Assembly: GCA_003213115.1 (NCBI GenBank)
Contig: QCNU01000001.1
Span: 310,001 to 374,000 of the forward strand
DNA from: Pelagibacteraceae bacterium AG-426-L23
GTDB taxonomy: Bacteria; Pseudomonadota; Alphaproteobacteria; Pelagibacterales; Pelagibacteraceae
Length of the DNA stretch: 64,000 nt
Direction: 5' to 3'
Numbering within the stretch: the stretch's first letter is position 1; each line of letters begins with the position of its first letter. The notes under the pieces are model-generated. The model was not told the DNA's origin. It saw nothing but the letters and a program-made list of their open reading frames with translations, and made no database searches. The translations under genes were made by a program, and so were the position numbers. Shown here one piece after another: positions 45,047 through 58,028 of the stretch.

Positions 45047-47932
45047 ATGTCTTCTTCAAAAGATAATAACATCTACAAAAAAACTTCATTTTTAACTGGA
45101 GTTAACTCCTCTTTTATCGAGAAGTTTTACTCTGATTATTTATCTAATCCAGAGGAACTACCTAAAGACTGGAAGTTATTTTTTGATGGTCTCAAAGATA
45201 ATGAGGAAATTATATTAAAAAATTTAAGAGGACCAAGTTGGTCTAGGGCCAAAAAAAATTATATAGGCACAAAAAATATTGAAAAAAATTTAAAAGAAAA
45301 TTTGTTAACAGACGATAATACTAAAATAGACACTGAGGAGTCCGTAAAAGCTATAGCCTTAATAAGAGCATATAGAATAAGAGGACATTTGATAGCAAAA
45401 TTAGATCCCTTAGGAATGATGGAGAGAAAATACCTTGAAGATTTACACCCAAGCGATCATGGCTTTAAAAAAGAGGATTACAATAAGAAAATTTACGTAG
45501 GCGCTTACATGAAAGGTGGCTTCTCTACAATAAATGAGATCCTCACATTTTTTAGGAAAATATATTGTTCAACTATTGGTGTTGAGTATATGCATATATC
45601 TGATCCAGCTGAAAAAACATGGTTTAGAGAAAGAATGGAAAAAAAAGAAAATCATTTAAAATTTACAGAAAATGGAAAAAAAGCAATTTTAAATAAACTT
45701 ATCCAAGCAGAGGGCTTCGAAAAATTTTTAGCTGTAAAATTTGTTGGAACTAAAAGATTTGGACTTGATGGAGGAGAAGCTCTAATACCCGCTTTGGAAC
45801 AAATAATAAAAAGAGGGGGACATCTTGGTTTTAAAGAGGTAAAAATAGGGCAACCTCATAGAGGTAGACTAAATATCCTAGCAAATGTGTTACAAAAATC
45901 TTACAAAAGAATGTTTAACGAATTTGCAGGAGAGTATGCTTCTTTCAGTTCTGATTCTACTGGAGATGTAAAATACCATTTAGGAGCTTCATCTAATAGA
46001 GAATTTGATGGCAACCTAGTTCATGTATCCTTGACCGATAATCCTTCACATCTTGAGGCTGTAAATCCTGTTGTGCTCGGACAAGTAAGAGCCAAACAGT
46101 TTTTTCACAAAGACCAAAAAAGAAAACAAGTAGTACCAGTATTAATTCATGGTGATGCATCATTTGCTGGACAAGGTGTTGTTGCGGAGTGTTTTGCCAT
46201 GTCAGGTCTGCCTGGCCACAATACAGGAGGAACAATACACATAATAGTAAATAATCAAATAGGATTTACTACAAGCCCTAAGTTTGCTCGTTCCTCACCG
46301 TATCCATCTGATTTAGCAAAAATGGTTGACGCGCCTATCTTACATGTTAATGGCGACGATCCAGAAGCAGTGACACATTGTGCAAAAATTGCCACTGACT
46401 ACAGACAAAAATTCAATAAAGATGTAGTTATAGATATGATTTGTTATAGACGATTTGGTCACAACGAAGGAGACGAACCATCCTTTACTCAACCTACAAT
46501 GTACAGAAAAATAAAAAAACATCCAACTACACTTAATATTTATTCAAAAAAATTAATTGAAGAAGGTGTAATCACTTCTGAAGAATTTAATAATATGAAA
46601 ATAAAATTTAAAAATCTTTTGGAGGAACAATTCAAGACTGCTAAAGAATACAAACCAAAACTAGAGTGGTATGAGGGTGTATGGTCAAGATTTAAACCAG
46701 AAAGAGGAAAAGATAAACGAGGTATTACAGGAGTACCAGCAGAAAAAATAAAAAAAATTGGTGAAAAAATTACTTTTATACCTGACATTTTTAATGCTCA
46801 TCCAACTTTAAAAAAGATATTCAAAAATAAGAAAAAAATGTTTCAGGATGGGAAAGGCTTTGATTGGTCAACAGCAGAACATCTTGCGTTTGCGACTTTA
46901 CTAGATGAGGGTTATCCAGTGAGATTATCAGGACAGGACTCTGCAAGGGGAACTTTTAGTCAACGTCATTCTGTTCTGAAAGATCAATTAAATGGAGGTA
47001 AATACATTCCATTAAATAATATTTCAAAAAATCAAAAAAGATTTGAAATAATAGATAGTTTACTTTCAGAAATGGCTGTTCTAGGTTTTGAGTATGGTTA
47101 TGCTCTATCAGAGCCAACTACTCTTGTTATTTGGGAAGCACAGTTTGGAGATTTTGCAAACGGGGCTCAGGTTATTATAGATCAATTTATTGCATCGGCT
47201 GAGAGAAAATGGGCAAGAGCTAATGGTCTTGTAATGTTATTACCACATGGTTACGAAGGACAGGGACCAGAGCATTCCTCAGCTAGACTAGAAAGATTTT
47301 TACAATTATGTGCTCAGGAAAATATTCAAGTTGTGAATTGCACAACCCCAGCAAATTATTTTCATGCTTTGCGTAGACAAATCCATAGAGATTTTAGAAA
47401 ACCCTTGATCATTATGACACCAAAATCGCTTTTAAGAAATAAAATGTGCACTTCTAACATTGAGGATTTTACTAAAAAGAATACTTTTCATAGAGTTCTA
47501 GTTGACCATGCAGACTCACAAAAAAATAATTTAATCAAACTTGTAGAAGATAAAAAAATAAAGAAAGTAGCAATCTGTTCTGGAAAAATTTATTTTGACC
47601 TTATCCAAGCAAGAGAAAAAAACAAAAATAAAAATGTATTTATTATTAGAATAGAACAATTATATCCATTTCCCGTAAAAACACTTGCTAATGTATTAAA
47701 AAGATTTAGAAAAAAAACTGAATTTTTTTGGTGTCAAGAAGAGCCTCAAAATATGGGTGCGTGGAATACTGTTAGAAACTATATCCAATGGAGTTTAAAC
47801 TATATAAAAGCGGATAATAAAGAAATTAAATATATTGGTAGAAAGCCAGCTGCTTCACCAGCTAGTGGATATCTAAAAAAACATCTTGCAGAGCAAAATG
47901 AAATATTAGAAAAGGTAGTAGGAAAGTTTTAA
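45047..47932 (+). CDS. sucA: 2-oxoglutarate dehydrogenase E1 component
   Basis: A 961-aa thiamine-diphosphate enzyme. FLTGVNSSFIEKFYSDYL opens the N-terminal E2-binding part. HRGRLNILANVLQK and DYHLGAS-like KYHLGASSNREF hold active-site histidines; HGDASFAGQGVVAE and HIIVNNQIGFTT bind thiamine diphosphate. Length is normal for SucA (about 930-980). It decarboxylates 2-oxoglutarate and passes the succinyl group to SucB. Confidence 0.98.
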   Translation: MSSSKDNNIYKKTSFLTGVNSSFIEKFYSDYLSNPEELPKDWKLFFDGLKDNEEIILKNLRGPSWSRAKKNYIGTKNIEKNLKENLLTDDNTKIDTEESVKAIALIRAYRIRGHLIAKLDPLGMMERKYLEDLHPSDHGFKKEDYNKKIYVGAYMKGGFSTINEILTFFRKIYCSTIGVEYMHISDPAEKTWFRERMEKKENHLKFTENGKKAILNKLIQAEGFEKFLAVKFVGTKRFGLDGGEALIPALEQIIKRGGHLGFKEVKIGQPHRGRLNILANVLQKSYKRMFNEFAGEYASFSSDSTGDVKYHLGASSNREFDGNLVHVSLTDNPSHLEAVNPVVLGQVRAKQFFHKDQKRKQVVPVLIHGDASFAGQGVVAECFAMSGLPGHNTGGTIHIIVNNQIGFTTSPKFARSSPYPSDLAKMVDAPILHVNGDDPEAVTHCAKIATDYRQKFNKDVVIDMICYRRFGHNEGDEPSFTQPTMYRKIKKHPTTLNIYSKKLIEEGVITSEEFNNMKIKFKNLLEEQFKTAKEYKPKLEWYEGVWSRFKPERGKDKRGITGVPAEKIKKIGEKITFIPDIFNAHPTLKKIFKNKKKMFQDGKGFDWSTAEHLAFATLLDEGYPVRLSGQDSARGTFSQRHSVLKDQLNGGKYIPLNNISKNQKRFEIIDSLLSEMAVLGFEYGYALSEPTTLVIWEAQFGDFANGAQVIIDQFIASAERKWARANGLVMLLPHGYEGQGPEHSSARLERFLQLCAQENIQVVNCTTPANYFHALRRQIHRDFRKPLIIMTPKSLLRNKMCTSNIEDFTKKNTFHRVLVDHADSQKNNLIKLVEDKKIKKVAICSGKIYFDLIQAREKNKNKNVFIIRIEQLYPFPVKTLANVLKRFRKKTEFFWCQEEPQNMGAWNTVRNYIQWSLNYIKADNKEIKYIGRKPAASPASGYLKKHLAEQNEILEKVVGKF

Positions 47933-47935
47933 TTC

Positions 47936-49303
47936 ATGTCTCAAAAAATATTAGTTCCAACTTTAGGTGAGTCGGTAACAGAAGCGACAGTATCAAAGTG
48001 GTTAAAAAATCAAGGAGATCAAGTAACTTCCGATGAGCCTCTTGTTGAATTAGAGACAGACAAAGTAAATGTTGAAGTTCCATCTCCATCTGATGGTACT
48101 TTACAAAATATAACAGTTAAAGAAGGTCAAACAGTTAACGTGGGTTCTGTGTTAGGAACTATTGGTTCCAAAATTAATTCAACCGAAAAAGAAGTAAAAG
48201 AAGTAAAAGAAGTAAAAAAATATACTCCTCCAATAAAAAAACAAGAGAAAGTAGAAAAAGTTACAAAATTAAAAACTGAAAAAAAACAATCAGTACCTGA
48301 GCCTCTTGCTTTAGAAAAAGAGGATACCTCAGATATAGAGGAAACACCACTGATCTTAGACGAACAAAATCTTGATAAGAAAGAAGAGCCATTAATACTT
48401 AACAATTTATCAGAAAAGAAAAAAATAAAAGAAACTAAAAAGGTTGAAAAAACATTCTCTCCAGCAGCAAGAAAGTTAGCCGCAGAAACTAATTTAAACT
48501 TAGATGAGATCGAGGGGTCAGGAAGAAACGGAATTATCTTAAAAGAGGATTTGCTAGGACTTATGGGTACTAAACCGGAGCCATCTAAAAGAAGATTGGC
48601 TCATGGACCCGAAGAAAGAATTAAAATGACAAGATTGAGACTAACTATTGCTAAAAGACTTAAAGATGCGCAAGAAAGTGCTGCTATGTTAACAACTTTC
48701 AATGAGGTTAACATGCAAGAGGTTATTCAAATGAGAAATAATTATAAAGATGAGTTTCAAAAAAAATATTCTACTAAGTTAGGATTTATGTCTTTCTTTG
48801 TAAAAGCATGTGTTATCGGACTCAAAAATTACCCTGTAATTAATGCTGAAATACAAGACGATGAAATAGTTTATAAAAATTATTATAATATTAGTATAGC
48901 TGTCGGAACAGATAGAGGACTTGTAGTTCCTGTTTTAAGAAACACTGACCAAATGTCTTTTGCTGATATCGAAAAAAATATTTCTTTATTAAGTCAAAAA
49001 GCGAGAGATGGAAAAATTAATATTGACGATCTACAAGGGGGAACTTTTACAATTACTAATGGCGGCATATATGGATCTATGCTATCAACGCCAATATTAA
49101 ACCCACCTCAGTCAGCAGTTTTGGGTATGCATAATATTATTGAAAGACCAATAGTAGAAAACGGGAGTGTAAGTATAAGACCGATGATGTATTTAGCCTT
49201 ATCTTATGATCACAGAATCATAGATGGCAAAGAAGCAGTTTCTTTTTTAAAAACTGTGAAAGAAAGCTTAGAGCAACCAAAAAGATTATTTTTAAATTTA
49301 TAA
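47936..49303 (+). CDS. sucB: dihydrolipoyl succinyltransferase E2 component
   Basis: A 455-aa protein with three parts. The lipoyl domain (1-80) has Lys43 in [10 protein letters not shown] long Lys/Glu-rich linker (about 80-155, with a KEV repeat) follows, then the E3-binding domain ([25 protein letters not shown]). The catalytic domain (about 225-455) ends with [16 protein letters not shown], carrying the active-site His. It is longer than the E. coli protein because of the linker. It forms the core of the 2-oxoglutarate complex. Confidence 0.97.
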   Translation: MSQKILVPTLGESVTEATVSKWLKNQGDQVTSDEPLVELETDKVNVEVPSPSDGTLQNITVKEGQTVNVGSVLGTIGSKINSTEKEVKEVKEVKKYTPPIKKQEKVEKVTKLKTEKKQSVPEPLALEKEDTSDIEETPLILDEQNLDKKEEPLILNNLSEKKKIKETKKVEKTFSPAARKLAAETNLNLDEIEGSGRNGIILKEDLLGLMGTKPEPSKRRLAHGPEERIKMTRLRLTIAKRLKDAQESAAMLTTFNEVNMQEVIQMRNNYKDEFQKKYSTKLGFMSFFVKACVIGLKNYPVINAEIQDDEIVYKNYYNISIAVGTDRGLVVPVLRNTDQMSFADIEKNISLLSQKARDGKINIDDLQGGTFTITNGGIYGSMLSTPILNPPQSAVLGMHNIIERPIVENGSVSIRPMMYLALSYDHRIIDGKEAVSFLKTVKESLEQPKRLFLNL

Positions 49304-49304
49304 A

Positions 49305-50708
49305 ATGGAAAACAATTTTGACGTCATTGTTATTGGTGGAGGACCTGGCGGCTATGTTTGTGCAATTAGAGCTGCTCAACTAGGTTTAAAAACTGCTTGT
49401 ATTGAGTCAAGAGGTGCTTTAGGCGGTACCTGCTTGAACGTTGGCTGCATACCTTCAAAGAGCCTATTAAATCTTTCTGATAATTATAAAAAAGCAAAAA
49501 AAGAATTTAATGAACAAGGCATAGAAATTTCTGACATCAAACTTAATATTGAGAAGATGATGGTGAATAAAAATAAATCAATTCAAGTTTTAACAAAGGG
49601 TGTTGAATTTTTATTTAAAAAAAATAAAGTAACATATGTTAAAGGCAAAGGAGCAATTTTTTCTAAAAATGATGTTGTAGTATATGAAAACGGAAAAAAG
49701 AACTCTTATAAAGGAAAAAATATTATAATTGCTACCGGATCGAGCCCAGCCTCCCTTCCAGGGGTAGAAATAGATGAAAAAAACATAATTTCATCTACTG
49801 GCGCACTGTCTTTATCCAAAGTTCCAAAAACTTTAGCTATTATTGGAGGAGGTTATATAGGTCTAGAAATGGGATCAGTTTGGTCTAGACTAGGTTCTAA
49901 AGTTACTGTAGTCGAGTTCTTAGATCACATAACTCCTGGAATGGATAGAGAAATTTCAAATGAATTTCAGAAAATTTTAAAAAAACAAGGAATTAATTTT
50001 AAATTAAACTGTAAAGTTACTGGTGTTTCTAGCGGCTCTAATAAAGCAATCATAGAATTCATAGATAATAAAAATTCCGAAAAAACAAGATTGGATTGTG
50101 ACAAGGTTTTAGTTTCAGTAGGCAGAAAACCTTATACAGAAGGATTAAATTTAAACAAAATTGGAATTAAAAAAGATGAAAAGGGAAGAATAGAAATTAA
50201 TGATAAATTTCAAACTTCAATTAATAATATTTATGCAATAGGAGATGTAATTAAAGGACCAATGTTAGCACATAAAGCTGAGGAGGAGGGAATAGCTGTA
50301 GCAGAAATTATAGCTGGTCAAGCAGGGCATGTTAATTATAACGTTATCCCTGGTGTAATATACACTTCTCCAGAGGTTGCAGCTGTTGGAAAAACTGAGG
50401 AAGAACTTAAAAAAGAAAAAATAAATTACAAAATAGGAAAATTTCCATTTTTGGCTAATTCAAGAGCTAAAGTAAATAATGAAACAGATGGATTTGTAAA
50501 AATATTGGCTGATGCTAAAACAGACAAGGTTTTAGGTGTTCACATTATCGGTCCTCACAGCGGAGACATGATAGCTGAAATGGCTTTAGGAATGGAGTTT
50601 GGTGCGAGTGCTGAGGATATAGCTAGAACTTGCCATGCACACCCAACTCATACTGAAGCAATTAAAGAAGCTGCGTTATCTGTTGATAAAAGACCAATTC
50701 ATTTTTAA
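49305..50708 (+). CDS. lpdA: dihydrolipoyl dehydrogenase E3
   Basis: A 467-aa flavoprotein disulfide reductase. FAD loop GGGPGGYVCAIRAAQLG, redox pair C43/C48 in GGTCLNVGCIPSK, NAD loop IIGGGYIGLEMGSVWSRLG, and the C-terminal His-Glu pair in ARTCHAHPTHTEA. It reoxidises the lipoyl group of SucB with NAD. Length is normal. It abuts sucB (one-base gap) and may also serve pyruvate dehydrogenase or the glycine system. Confidence 0.97.
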   Translation: MENNFDVIVIGGGPGGYVCAIRAAQLGLKTACIESRGALGGTCLNVGCIPSKSLLNLSDNYKKAKKEFNEQGIEISDIKLNIEKMMVNKNKSIQVLTKGVEFLFKKNKVTYVKGKGAIFSKNDVVVYENGKKNSYKGKNIIIATGSSPASLPGVEIDEKNIISSTGALSLSKVPKTLAIIGGGYIGLEMGSVWSRLGSKVTVVEFLDHITPGMDREISNEFQKILKKQGINFKLNCKVTGVSSGSNKAIIEFIDNKNSEKTRLDCDKVLVSVGRKPYTEGLNLNKIGIKKDEKGRIEINDKFQTSINNIYAIGDVIKGPMLAHKAEEEGIAVAEIIAGQAGHVNYNVIPGVIYTSPEVAAVGKTEEELKKEKINYKIGKFPFLANSRAKVNNETDGFVKILADAKTDKVLGVHIIGPHSGDMIAEMALGMEFGASAEDIARTCHAHPTHTEAIKEAALSVDKRPIHF

Positions 50709-50736
50709 AAATTAAAATTTTAATTAGTATCTAGAA

Positions 50737-52692
50737 ATGTATATTCCTGTTTTAATTCCTAGGATATTTAATTACCCACTGACATATCGTTCAGATAATA
50801 CAACATCATTAAAAGAAGGGGATTTTGTAATTGTACCTTTCGGAAAAAGCAAAGAGGTTGGTGTTATTTGGGACAAAATTGTATCTACGCCCAAAAATAT
50901 TAAAATTAGAAGTATTGAAAAAAAATTAGAAAAAATTTCAATTAATAGAAGTCTTATAAGCTTTATCAACTGGTTTTCAATGTACAATCTCGTTTCTAAA
51001 GGAATGGTTCTTAAAATGTGTATAGGAAACAAAAGTAATCTTCTTAAGATTGAAAAAAATATAAATATAAAAATATCAAAAAAAAGAAAAAATTTTTTTC
51101 TAAATAAAGAACAAGATAAATCTTTAAAAAGCCTTCAAAGTTATGGAAACACTTTTAATGTATCAGTGCTTCAGGGCGTAACTGGGTCTGGAAAGACACT
51201 GGTTTATTTTGAAAGAATAAAAGATATTTTAAATAAAAAAAAACAAGTATTGATAATGTTGCCTGAAATTTTTTTAACTAATCAATTTCAACAAAGATTT
51301 ATGGATTTTTTTGGATTTATTCCTGCTGTTTGGCACTCAAAAATTACAATTAAAAATAAAAGAAAAATTTGGCAAGGAGTATTAAACAATAAAATAAAAC
51401 TAGTCATAGGAGCGAGATCATCACTGTTTTTACCTTTTAAAAAATTAGGTTTAATAATTGTAGATGAAGAACATGATCAATCATATAAACAAGGAGAGGG
51501 ACTCATTTATAATGCAAGAGACATGGCTATTTCAAGAGCATCATTTGAGAACGTTCCAATACATCTTGTTTCATCAATTCCATCATTAGAAACGTTTAAT
51601 AATATAAAAGATAGAAAATATAATTTAACTAAAATTTCAAAAAGATATAGTGATTTTCCTTTGCCCAATACTGAGGTAGTAAATTTAAATTATTCATCTT
51701 TAAAAAAGGATCAATTCATAGCATTTGAGACTTTAGAACTAGTTAAAAAATATTTAAATAAAGGAGAACAAGTTTTATTTTTTTTAAATCGCAGAGGATA
51801 CGCTCCGTTTTTAATTTGTAAAAAATGTGGTTTTAAACATATTTGTCCTCACTGCTCAATATATTTGACATACCATAAACTTATTAAAAAATTAGTATGT
51901 CACTACTGCGGCTTTAAAAATAAAAAAGAAGTAAAATGCAAAACTCAAAAAAATTGCGATTTTCAAATGTATGGACCAGGCGTTGAAAAAATATATGATG
52001 AATTGAAAGAAGTTTTTCCGAATAAAATAACAAAAATAATCTCTAGTGATTTTTTATTAAAAAAATCAGAAAGTAAAAATATTTTAAAAAAAATTGAAAA
52101 AAATGAGATAAATATTCTTATTGGAACGCAATTAATTTCAAAAGGTTTTAATTTTCCTAAATTAAATTGTATAGTTGTAGTAGATGCTGATTTCTCAGGA
52201 ATGGGATACGACTTAAGAACTACAGAAAAAAATATACAGCTTTACAATCAATTAAGTGGTAGAGCAGGAAGATTCTCAAATAAATCTCTAGTAATTTATC
52301 AGACTTATTTCCCATTAAATGAAACTTTGAAAGATCTAATATCTAACGATCCAGAAAAATTTTTAAAAAATGAACTCTTAATGAGAAAAAAAAATAATCT
52401 TCCTCCCTTTTCACGATTGATAGCTCTGATTGTGTCTTCAAAATCTAATGATAATAGTTTGAGAGGAGCTCAAGAAATAAAAAAAAAACTTATAAAAATC
52501 AGAGAACTGAAAGTTTTAGGGCCAATTTCTTCTCCAGTTTTTAAAATACGAAAATATTATAGAACTAGACTTTTGTTAAAAACAGGAAGCAAAGTTTTGA
52601 TACAAAAGCAGCTTGCATTATTTTTGCAAAATCTTCAAATTTCAAAAAAAATTAAACTTACAGTTGATGTTGATCCAATAAATTTTACTTAA
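50737..52692 (+). CDS. priA: primosomal replication protein PriA (helicase)
   Basis: A 651-aa superfamily 2 helicase that restarts stalled forks. N-terminal DNA-binding domain, then Walker A GVTGSGKT (147-154), Walker B VDEEHDQSYKQ, the eight-Cys zinc module (CKKCGFKHICPHC to CKTQKNC) and C-terminal motifs GTQLISKGFNFP and QLSGRAGR. E. coli PriA has 732 residues, so the termini and insertions are reduced. The gene sits between lpdA and atpH and is not part of either pathway. Confidence 0.94.
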   Translation: MYIPVLIPRIFNYPLTYRSDNTTSLKEGDFVIVPFGKSKEVGVIWDKIVSTPKNIKIRSIEKKLEKISINRSLISFINWFSMYNLVSKGMVLKMCIGNKSNLLKIEKNINIKISKKRKNFFLNKEQDKSLKSLQSYGNTFNVSVLQGVTGSGKTLVYFERIKDILNKKKQVLIMLPEIFLTNQFQQRFMDFFGFIPAVWHSKITIKNKRKIWQGVLNNKIKLVIGARSSLFLPFKKLGLIIVDEEHDQSYKQGEGLIYNARDMAISRASFENVPIHLVSSIPSLETFNNIKDRKYNLTKISKRYSDFPLPNTEVVNLNYSSLKKDQFIAFETLELVKKYLNKGEQVLFFLNRRGYAPFLICKKCGFKHICPHCSIYLTYHKLIKKLVCHYCGFKNKKEVKCKTQKNCDFQMYGPGVEKIYDELKEVFPNKITKIISSDFLLKKSESKNILKKIEKNEINILIGTQLISKGFNFPKLNCIVVVDADFSGMGYDLRTTEKNIQLYNQLSGRAGRFSNKSLVIYQTYFPLNETLKDLISNDPEKFLKNELLMRKKNNLPPFSRLIALIVSSKSNDNSLRGAQEIKKKLIKIRELKVLGPISSPVFKIRKYYRTRLLLKTGSKVLIQKQLALFLQNLQISKKIKLTVDVDPINFT

Positions 52693-52780
52693 TTCAATTA
52701 TTCTGTCATCTTGAAGAGTATATTCTCATGTGATACGAAACTTTATAAAATTCTTTAAAATAATCATTAATAGGTAAAAA

Positions 52781-53338
52781 TTGAGCTCAAATAAATCTTT
52801 TTCAACAGAAACATCTGAGAGATATGCTCTTGCTCTATTTGAGCTTTCTAAGGAAAACTCAGAATTAGATATTGTTGAAAAAAATGTGTGTGATTTTTTA
52901 GAATTATATAGTTCAAGTCAAGAACTAGAAAATTTTGTAAAAAACCCTACTCAACTTTATATCAATCAAATTAGAGTTATTAAAGAAATTTCTAAAATTA
53001 TGAAATTTTCTCAAAATTTAGAAAAATTTTTATCAATTTTAGTTGTGAAGAGAAGAATTTTCTATACTAAACAAATTTTTTCTAAATTTTTAATATTAAG
53101 CTCTAAAAAAAGAGGAGAACTTACTGCTACATTAACCTCATCGAAAAAACTATCTTCTGAGGAAATTACTACTTTAAATAGCGAATTATCTCAGGCAATT
53201 GGTTCGAAAATAGTTTTTAACAATAGAGTTGATGAAAGTTTATTAGGCGGTCTTAAAGTTCAGATAGGAAGTCTTATGATTGACACTTCTATAAAAAATA
53301 AATTAAAAAAAATTGAAAAATTAATGTTGGAGCAATAA
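52781..53338 (+). CDS. atpH: ATP synthase F1 delta subunit
   Basis: A 185-aa protein beginning at TTG (52781) with no closer [16 protein letters not shown] and VKNPTQ-like segment open the fold; the C-terminal [30 protein letters not shown] is the OSCP/delta signature. It connects F1 to the peripheral stalk. It heads atpHAGDC. The 88-base gap before it has a weak TTGAAG/TACGAA pair (52711 and 52734, 17-base spacing) that may be the operon promoter. Confidence 0.94.
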   Translation: MSSNKSFSTETSERYALALFELSKENSELDIVEKNVCDFLELYSSSQELENFVKNPTQLYINQIRVIKEISKIMKFSQNLEKFLSILVVKRRIFYTKQIFSKFLILSSKKRGELTATLTSSKKLSSEEITTLNSELSQAIGSKIVFNNRVDESLLGGLKVQIGSLMIDTSIKNKLKKIEKLMLEQ

Positions 53339-53339
53339 T

Positions 53340-54869
53340 ATGTCAATTAATCCATCCGAAATAACAAAAATCTTAAAGGAACAAATTAAAAATTTCGGTG
53401 ATAAAGCCGAAGTTACAGAAGTAGGAAAAGTTTTAACCGTTGGAGATGGTATCGCTAGAATATATGGCCTAGACAATGTACAGGCTGGAGAAATGGTGGA
53501 ATTTGACGATGGTTCTAAAGGAATGGCATTGAACTTGGAGAGTGATAACGTTGGAGTAGTTATATTTGGTGATGACAGAAAAATAAAAGAAGGCGATACA
53601 GTTAAAAGAACAGGGTCTATTGTTGATGTTCCTGTTGGAAAAGATTTATTAGGAAGAGTTGTTGATGGACTAGGAAATCCAATTGATGGAAAAGGTAATT
53701 TAAATGATAAAGCTCAAAGAAAAAGAGTAGAAGTTAAAGCTCCCGGTATTATTCCTAGACAGTCTGTGAGCGAACCTATGCAAACAGGTTTAAAGGCAAT
53801 TGATAGTTTAATTCCTATAGGGAGAGGGCAAAGAGAATTAATAATTGGAGACCGTCAAACAGGGAAAACAGCTGTTGCTATAGATACAATAATAAACCAA
53901 AAAGAAATTAATGAGTCTAATGAAGAGAAAAAAAAGTTGTATTGTGTTTATGTAGCTATTGGCCAAAAAAGGTCAACAGTAGCGCAAATTGTAAAAACTT
54001 TAGAGGATGCAGGAGCTATGAAATATACGACCATAGTATCTGCTACAGCGTCAGACTCCGCTCCATTACAATTTTTGGCACCTTATACTGGCTGTACAAT
54101 TGGAGAGTACTTCAGAGATAATGGAATGCATGCCTTAATAATTTACGATGATTTATCTAAACAAGCTGTTGCATATAGACAGATGTCACTTTTATTAAGA
54201 AGACCTCCAGGGAGAGAAGCTTATCCTGGCGACGTATTTTATTTACATAGTAGATTATTAGAAAGAGCTGCAAAACTTAGTGATGCTAACGGCGGTGGTT
54301 CACTAACTGCTTTACCAATTATTGAAACTCAAGCAGGTGATGTTTCTGCTTATATTCCAACTAATGTAATCTCTATTACAGATGGACAAATTTTTCTTGA
54401 AACAGAACTATTTAACCAAGGAATTAGGCCAGCTGTTAACGTTGGTCTTTCAGTTTCTAGAGTAGGATCAGCTGCCCAAACTAAGGCAATGAAGAAAGTT
54501 GCAGGATCAATTAAGTTAGAATTAGCTCAATATAGAGAAATGGCAGCATTCGCTCAGTTTGGTTCTGATTTGGACGCTTCTACACAAAAACTTTTAAATA
54601 GAGGTTCTAAATTAACAGAAATTTTAAAACAGAACCAATACTCTCCATTAAAAGTTGCTGAACAAGTGATAGCAGTGTTTTCAGGAGTAAGAGGTTTTTT
54701 AGATGATGTAGAATTAAATAAGATTAAATCATTTGAAACAGGTCTTATTGAAAAAATTAAAAGTGATAAACCAGAACTGATAGATAAAATTCAGTCTACT
54801 GGAAAGCTAGAAGAAGATACAGAGAAGACTTTAATGCAAACAATAGAGGAATATAAAAAAAGCTTATAA
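53340..54869 (+). CDS. atpA: ATP synthase F1 alpha subunit
   Basis: A 509-aa non-catalytic nucleotide-binding subunit. P-loop GDRQTGKT at residues 170-177; [48 protein letters not shown] is the family signature. Length matches relatives. Located one base after atpH and followed by atpG. Acts in the F1 head at the inner face of the inner membrane. Confidence 0.98.
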   Translation: MSINPSEITKILKEQIKNFGDKAEVTEVGKVLTVGDGIARIYGLDNVQAGEMVEFDDGSKGMALNLESDNVGVVIFGDDRKIKEGDTVKRTGSIVDVPVGKDLLGRVVDGLGNPIDGKGNLNDKAQRKRVEVKAPGIIPRQSVSEPMQTGLKAIDSLIPIGRGQRELIIGDRQTGKTAVAIDTIINQKEINESNEEKKKLYCVYVAIGQKRSTVAQIVKTLEDAGAMKYTTIVSATASDSAPLQFLAPYTGCTIGEYFRDNGMHALIIYDDLSKQAVAYRQMSLLLRRPPGREAYPGDVFYLHSRLLERAAKLSDANGGGSLTALPIIETQAGDVSAYIPTNVISITDGQIFLETELFNQGIRPAVNVGLSVSRVGSAAQTKAMKKVAGSIKLELAQYREMAAFAQFGSDLDASTQKLLNRGSKLTEILKQNQYSPLKVAEQVIAVFSGVRGFLDDVELNKIKSFETGLIEKIKSDKPELIDKIQSTGKLEEDTEKTLMQTIEEYKKSL

Positions 54870-54872
54870 ATT

Positions 54873-57173
<2,301 letters not shown>

Positions 57174-57174
<1 letters not shown>

Positions 57175-57566
57175 TGTCAGAAAAATTTAATTTAGAAATA
57201 ATTAGTCCAAATGAAATAGTTTTAAAGTCTGAAGCAGAGGAAGTAATTATACCAGCATTTGAAGGTCAAATGACAATTCTGAAAGATCACATAGCTTTGA
57301 TTACTTACTTAAGACCGGGTTATATAAAGGTTTCTAATAGTAATAAAAAAGAAGTTTTTTTTGTTGAGGAAGGTACTGTAGAGTTTTCAAAAAATAATCT
57401 CCTAATACTATCATCTAACGTTATAAATGTTAAAGATTTAACAGGAACAATAAAAGAAAATATTATAAAAGACTCGACGGCTAAATTAAGTTCAAATGAA
57501 ATAAGTGATAAAGAAAGATATATTCTATCCTATAAAATAGAATCTCTCAAAGAGATTGCTCAGTAA
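57174..57566 (+). CDS. atpC: ATP synthase F1 epsilon subunit
   Basis: A 130-aa subunit. The N-terminal beta domain FNLEIISPNEIVLKSEAEEVIIPAFEGQMTILKDH and a short helical C-terminal part (about 95-130) are seen. It modulates ATPase activity. The gene closes atpHAGDC; F0 genes (atpB, E, F) are elsewhere, as usual in Alphaproteobacteria. Its 3' end overlaps the converging rppH stop by 20 bases. Confidence 0.94.
57522..57557. terminator. two overlapping hairpins at the atpC/rppH convergence
   Basis: ATTCTAT (57522-57528) pairs with ATAGAAT (57537-57543), and AATCTCT (57541-57547) pairs with AGAGATT (57551-57557). They share bases 57541-57543, so only one can form. They fall inside the ends of two converging genes. 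A bidirectional transcription barrier is a possibility, but the stems are AT-rich and no clean U-tract follows on either strand. Confidence 0.3.
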
Positions 57567-58026
57567 TTCTTTTAAGCTCAATAAGCAATTTTTCATAAAC
57601 GTGTTTTTTAAAATCTACAATTACATCTGGTAAATCATCTATTTTTAACCATTTCCACTCTATAAATTCAGGTTTTTGGGTATTTAAATCAATTTCACTT
57701 TCATCGCCTAAAAATCTAGTTATAAACCACTTCTGTTTCTGTCCTCGAAACTTTCCTTTCCAAATTATTCCAATAAGGTCCTTTGGCAAATTATATTCAA
57801 GCCAATAATCTAATTCTTTTAAGATTTTTATATTTTTTATACCTGTTTCTTCTTGAAGCTCTCTTTTCATTGCATCAGATAAACTCTCTCCATCATCAAC
57901 TCCTCCTTGAGGCATTTGCCACTTATCTACTGGATTATCTTTTCTTTTGCCAACAAAAACCATGTTATCTGAGTTTAATACAACAACTCCAACCCCAACT
58001 CTTAAAGGCAATGGATTTTTTTGCAT
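57547..58026 (-). CDS. rppH: RNA pyrophosphohydrolase, Nudix family
   Basis: A 159-aa Nudix hydrolase with the box GGVDDGESLSDAMKRELQEETGI (residues 41-63). LPLRVGVGVVVLNSDNMVFVGKRK and DKWQMPQ match RppH/NudH, which removes pyrophosphate from 5' ends of mRNA; Ap4A hydrolysis is a related activity. It is the last gene of the rplU-to-rppH run on the minus strand, two bases after ctpA. Confidence 0.93.
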   Translation of the reverse strand: MQKNPLPLRVGVGVVVLNSDNMVFVGKRKDNPVDKWQMPQGGVDDGESLSDAMKRELQEETGIKNIKILKELDYWLEYNLPKDLIGIIWKGKFRGQKQKWFITRFLGDESEIDLNTQKPEFIEWKWLKIDDLPDVIVDFKKHVYEKLLIELKRITEQSL

Positions 58027-58028
58027 GA

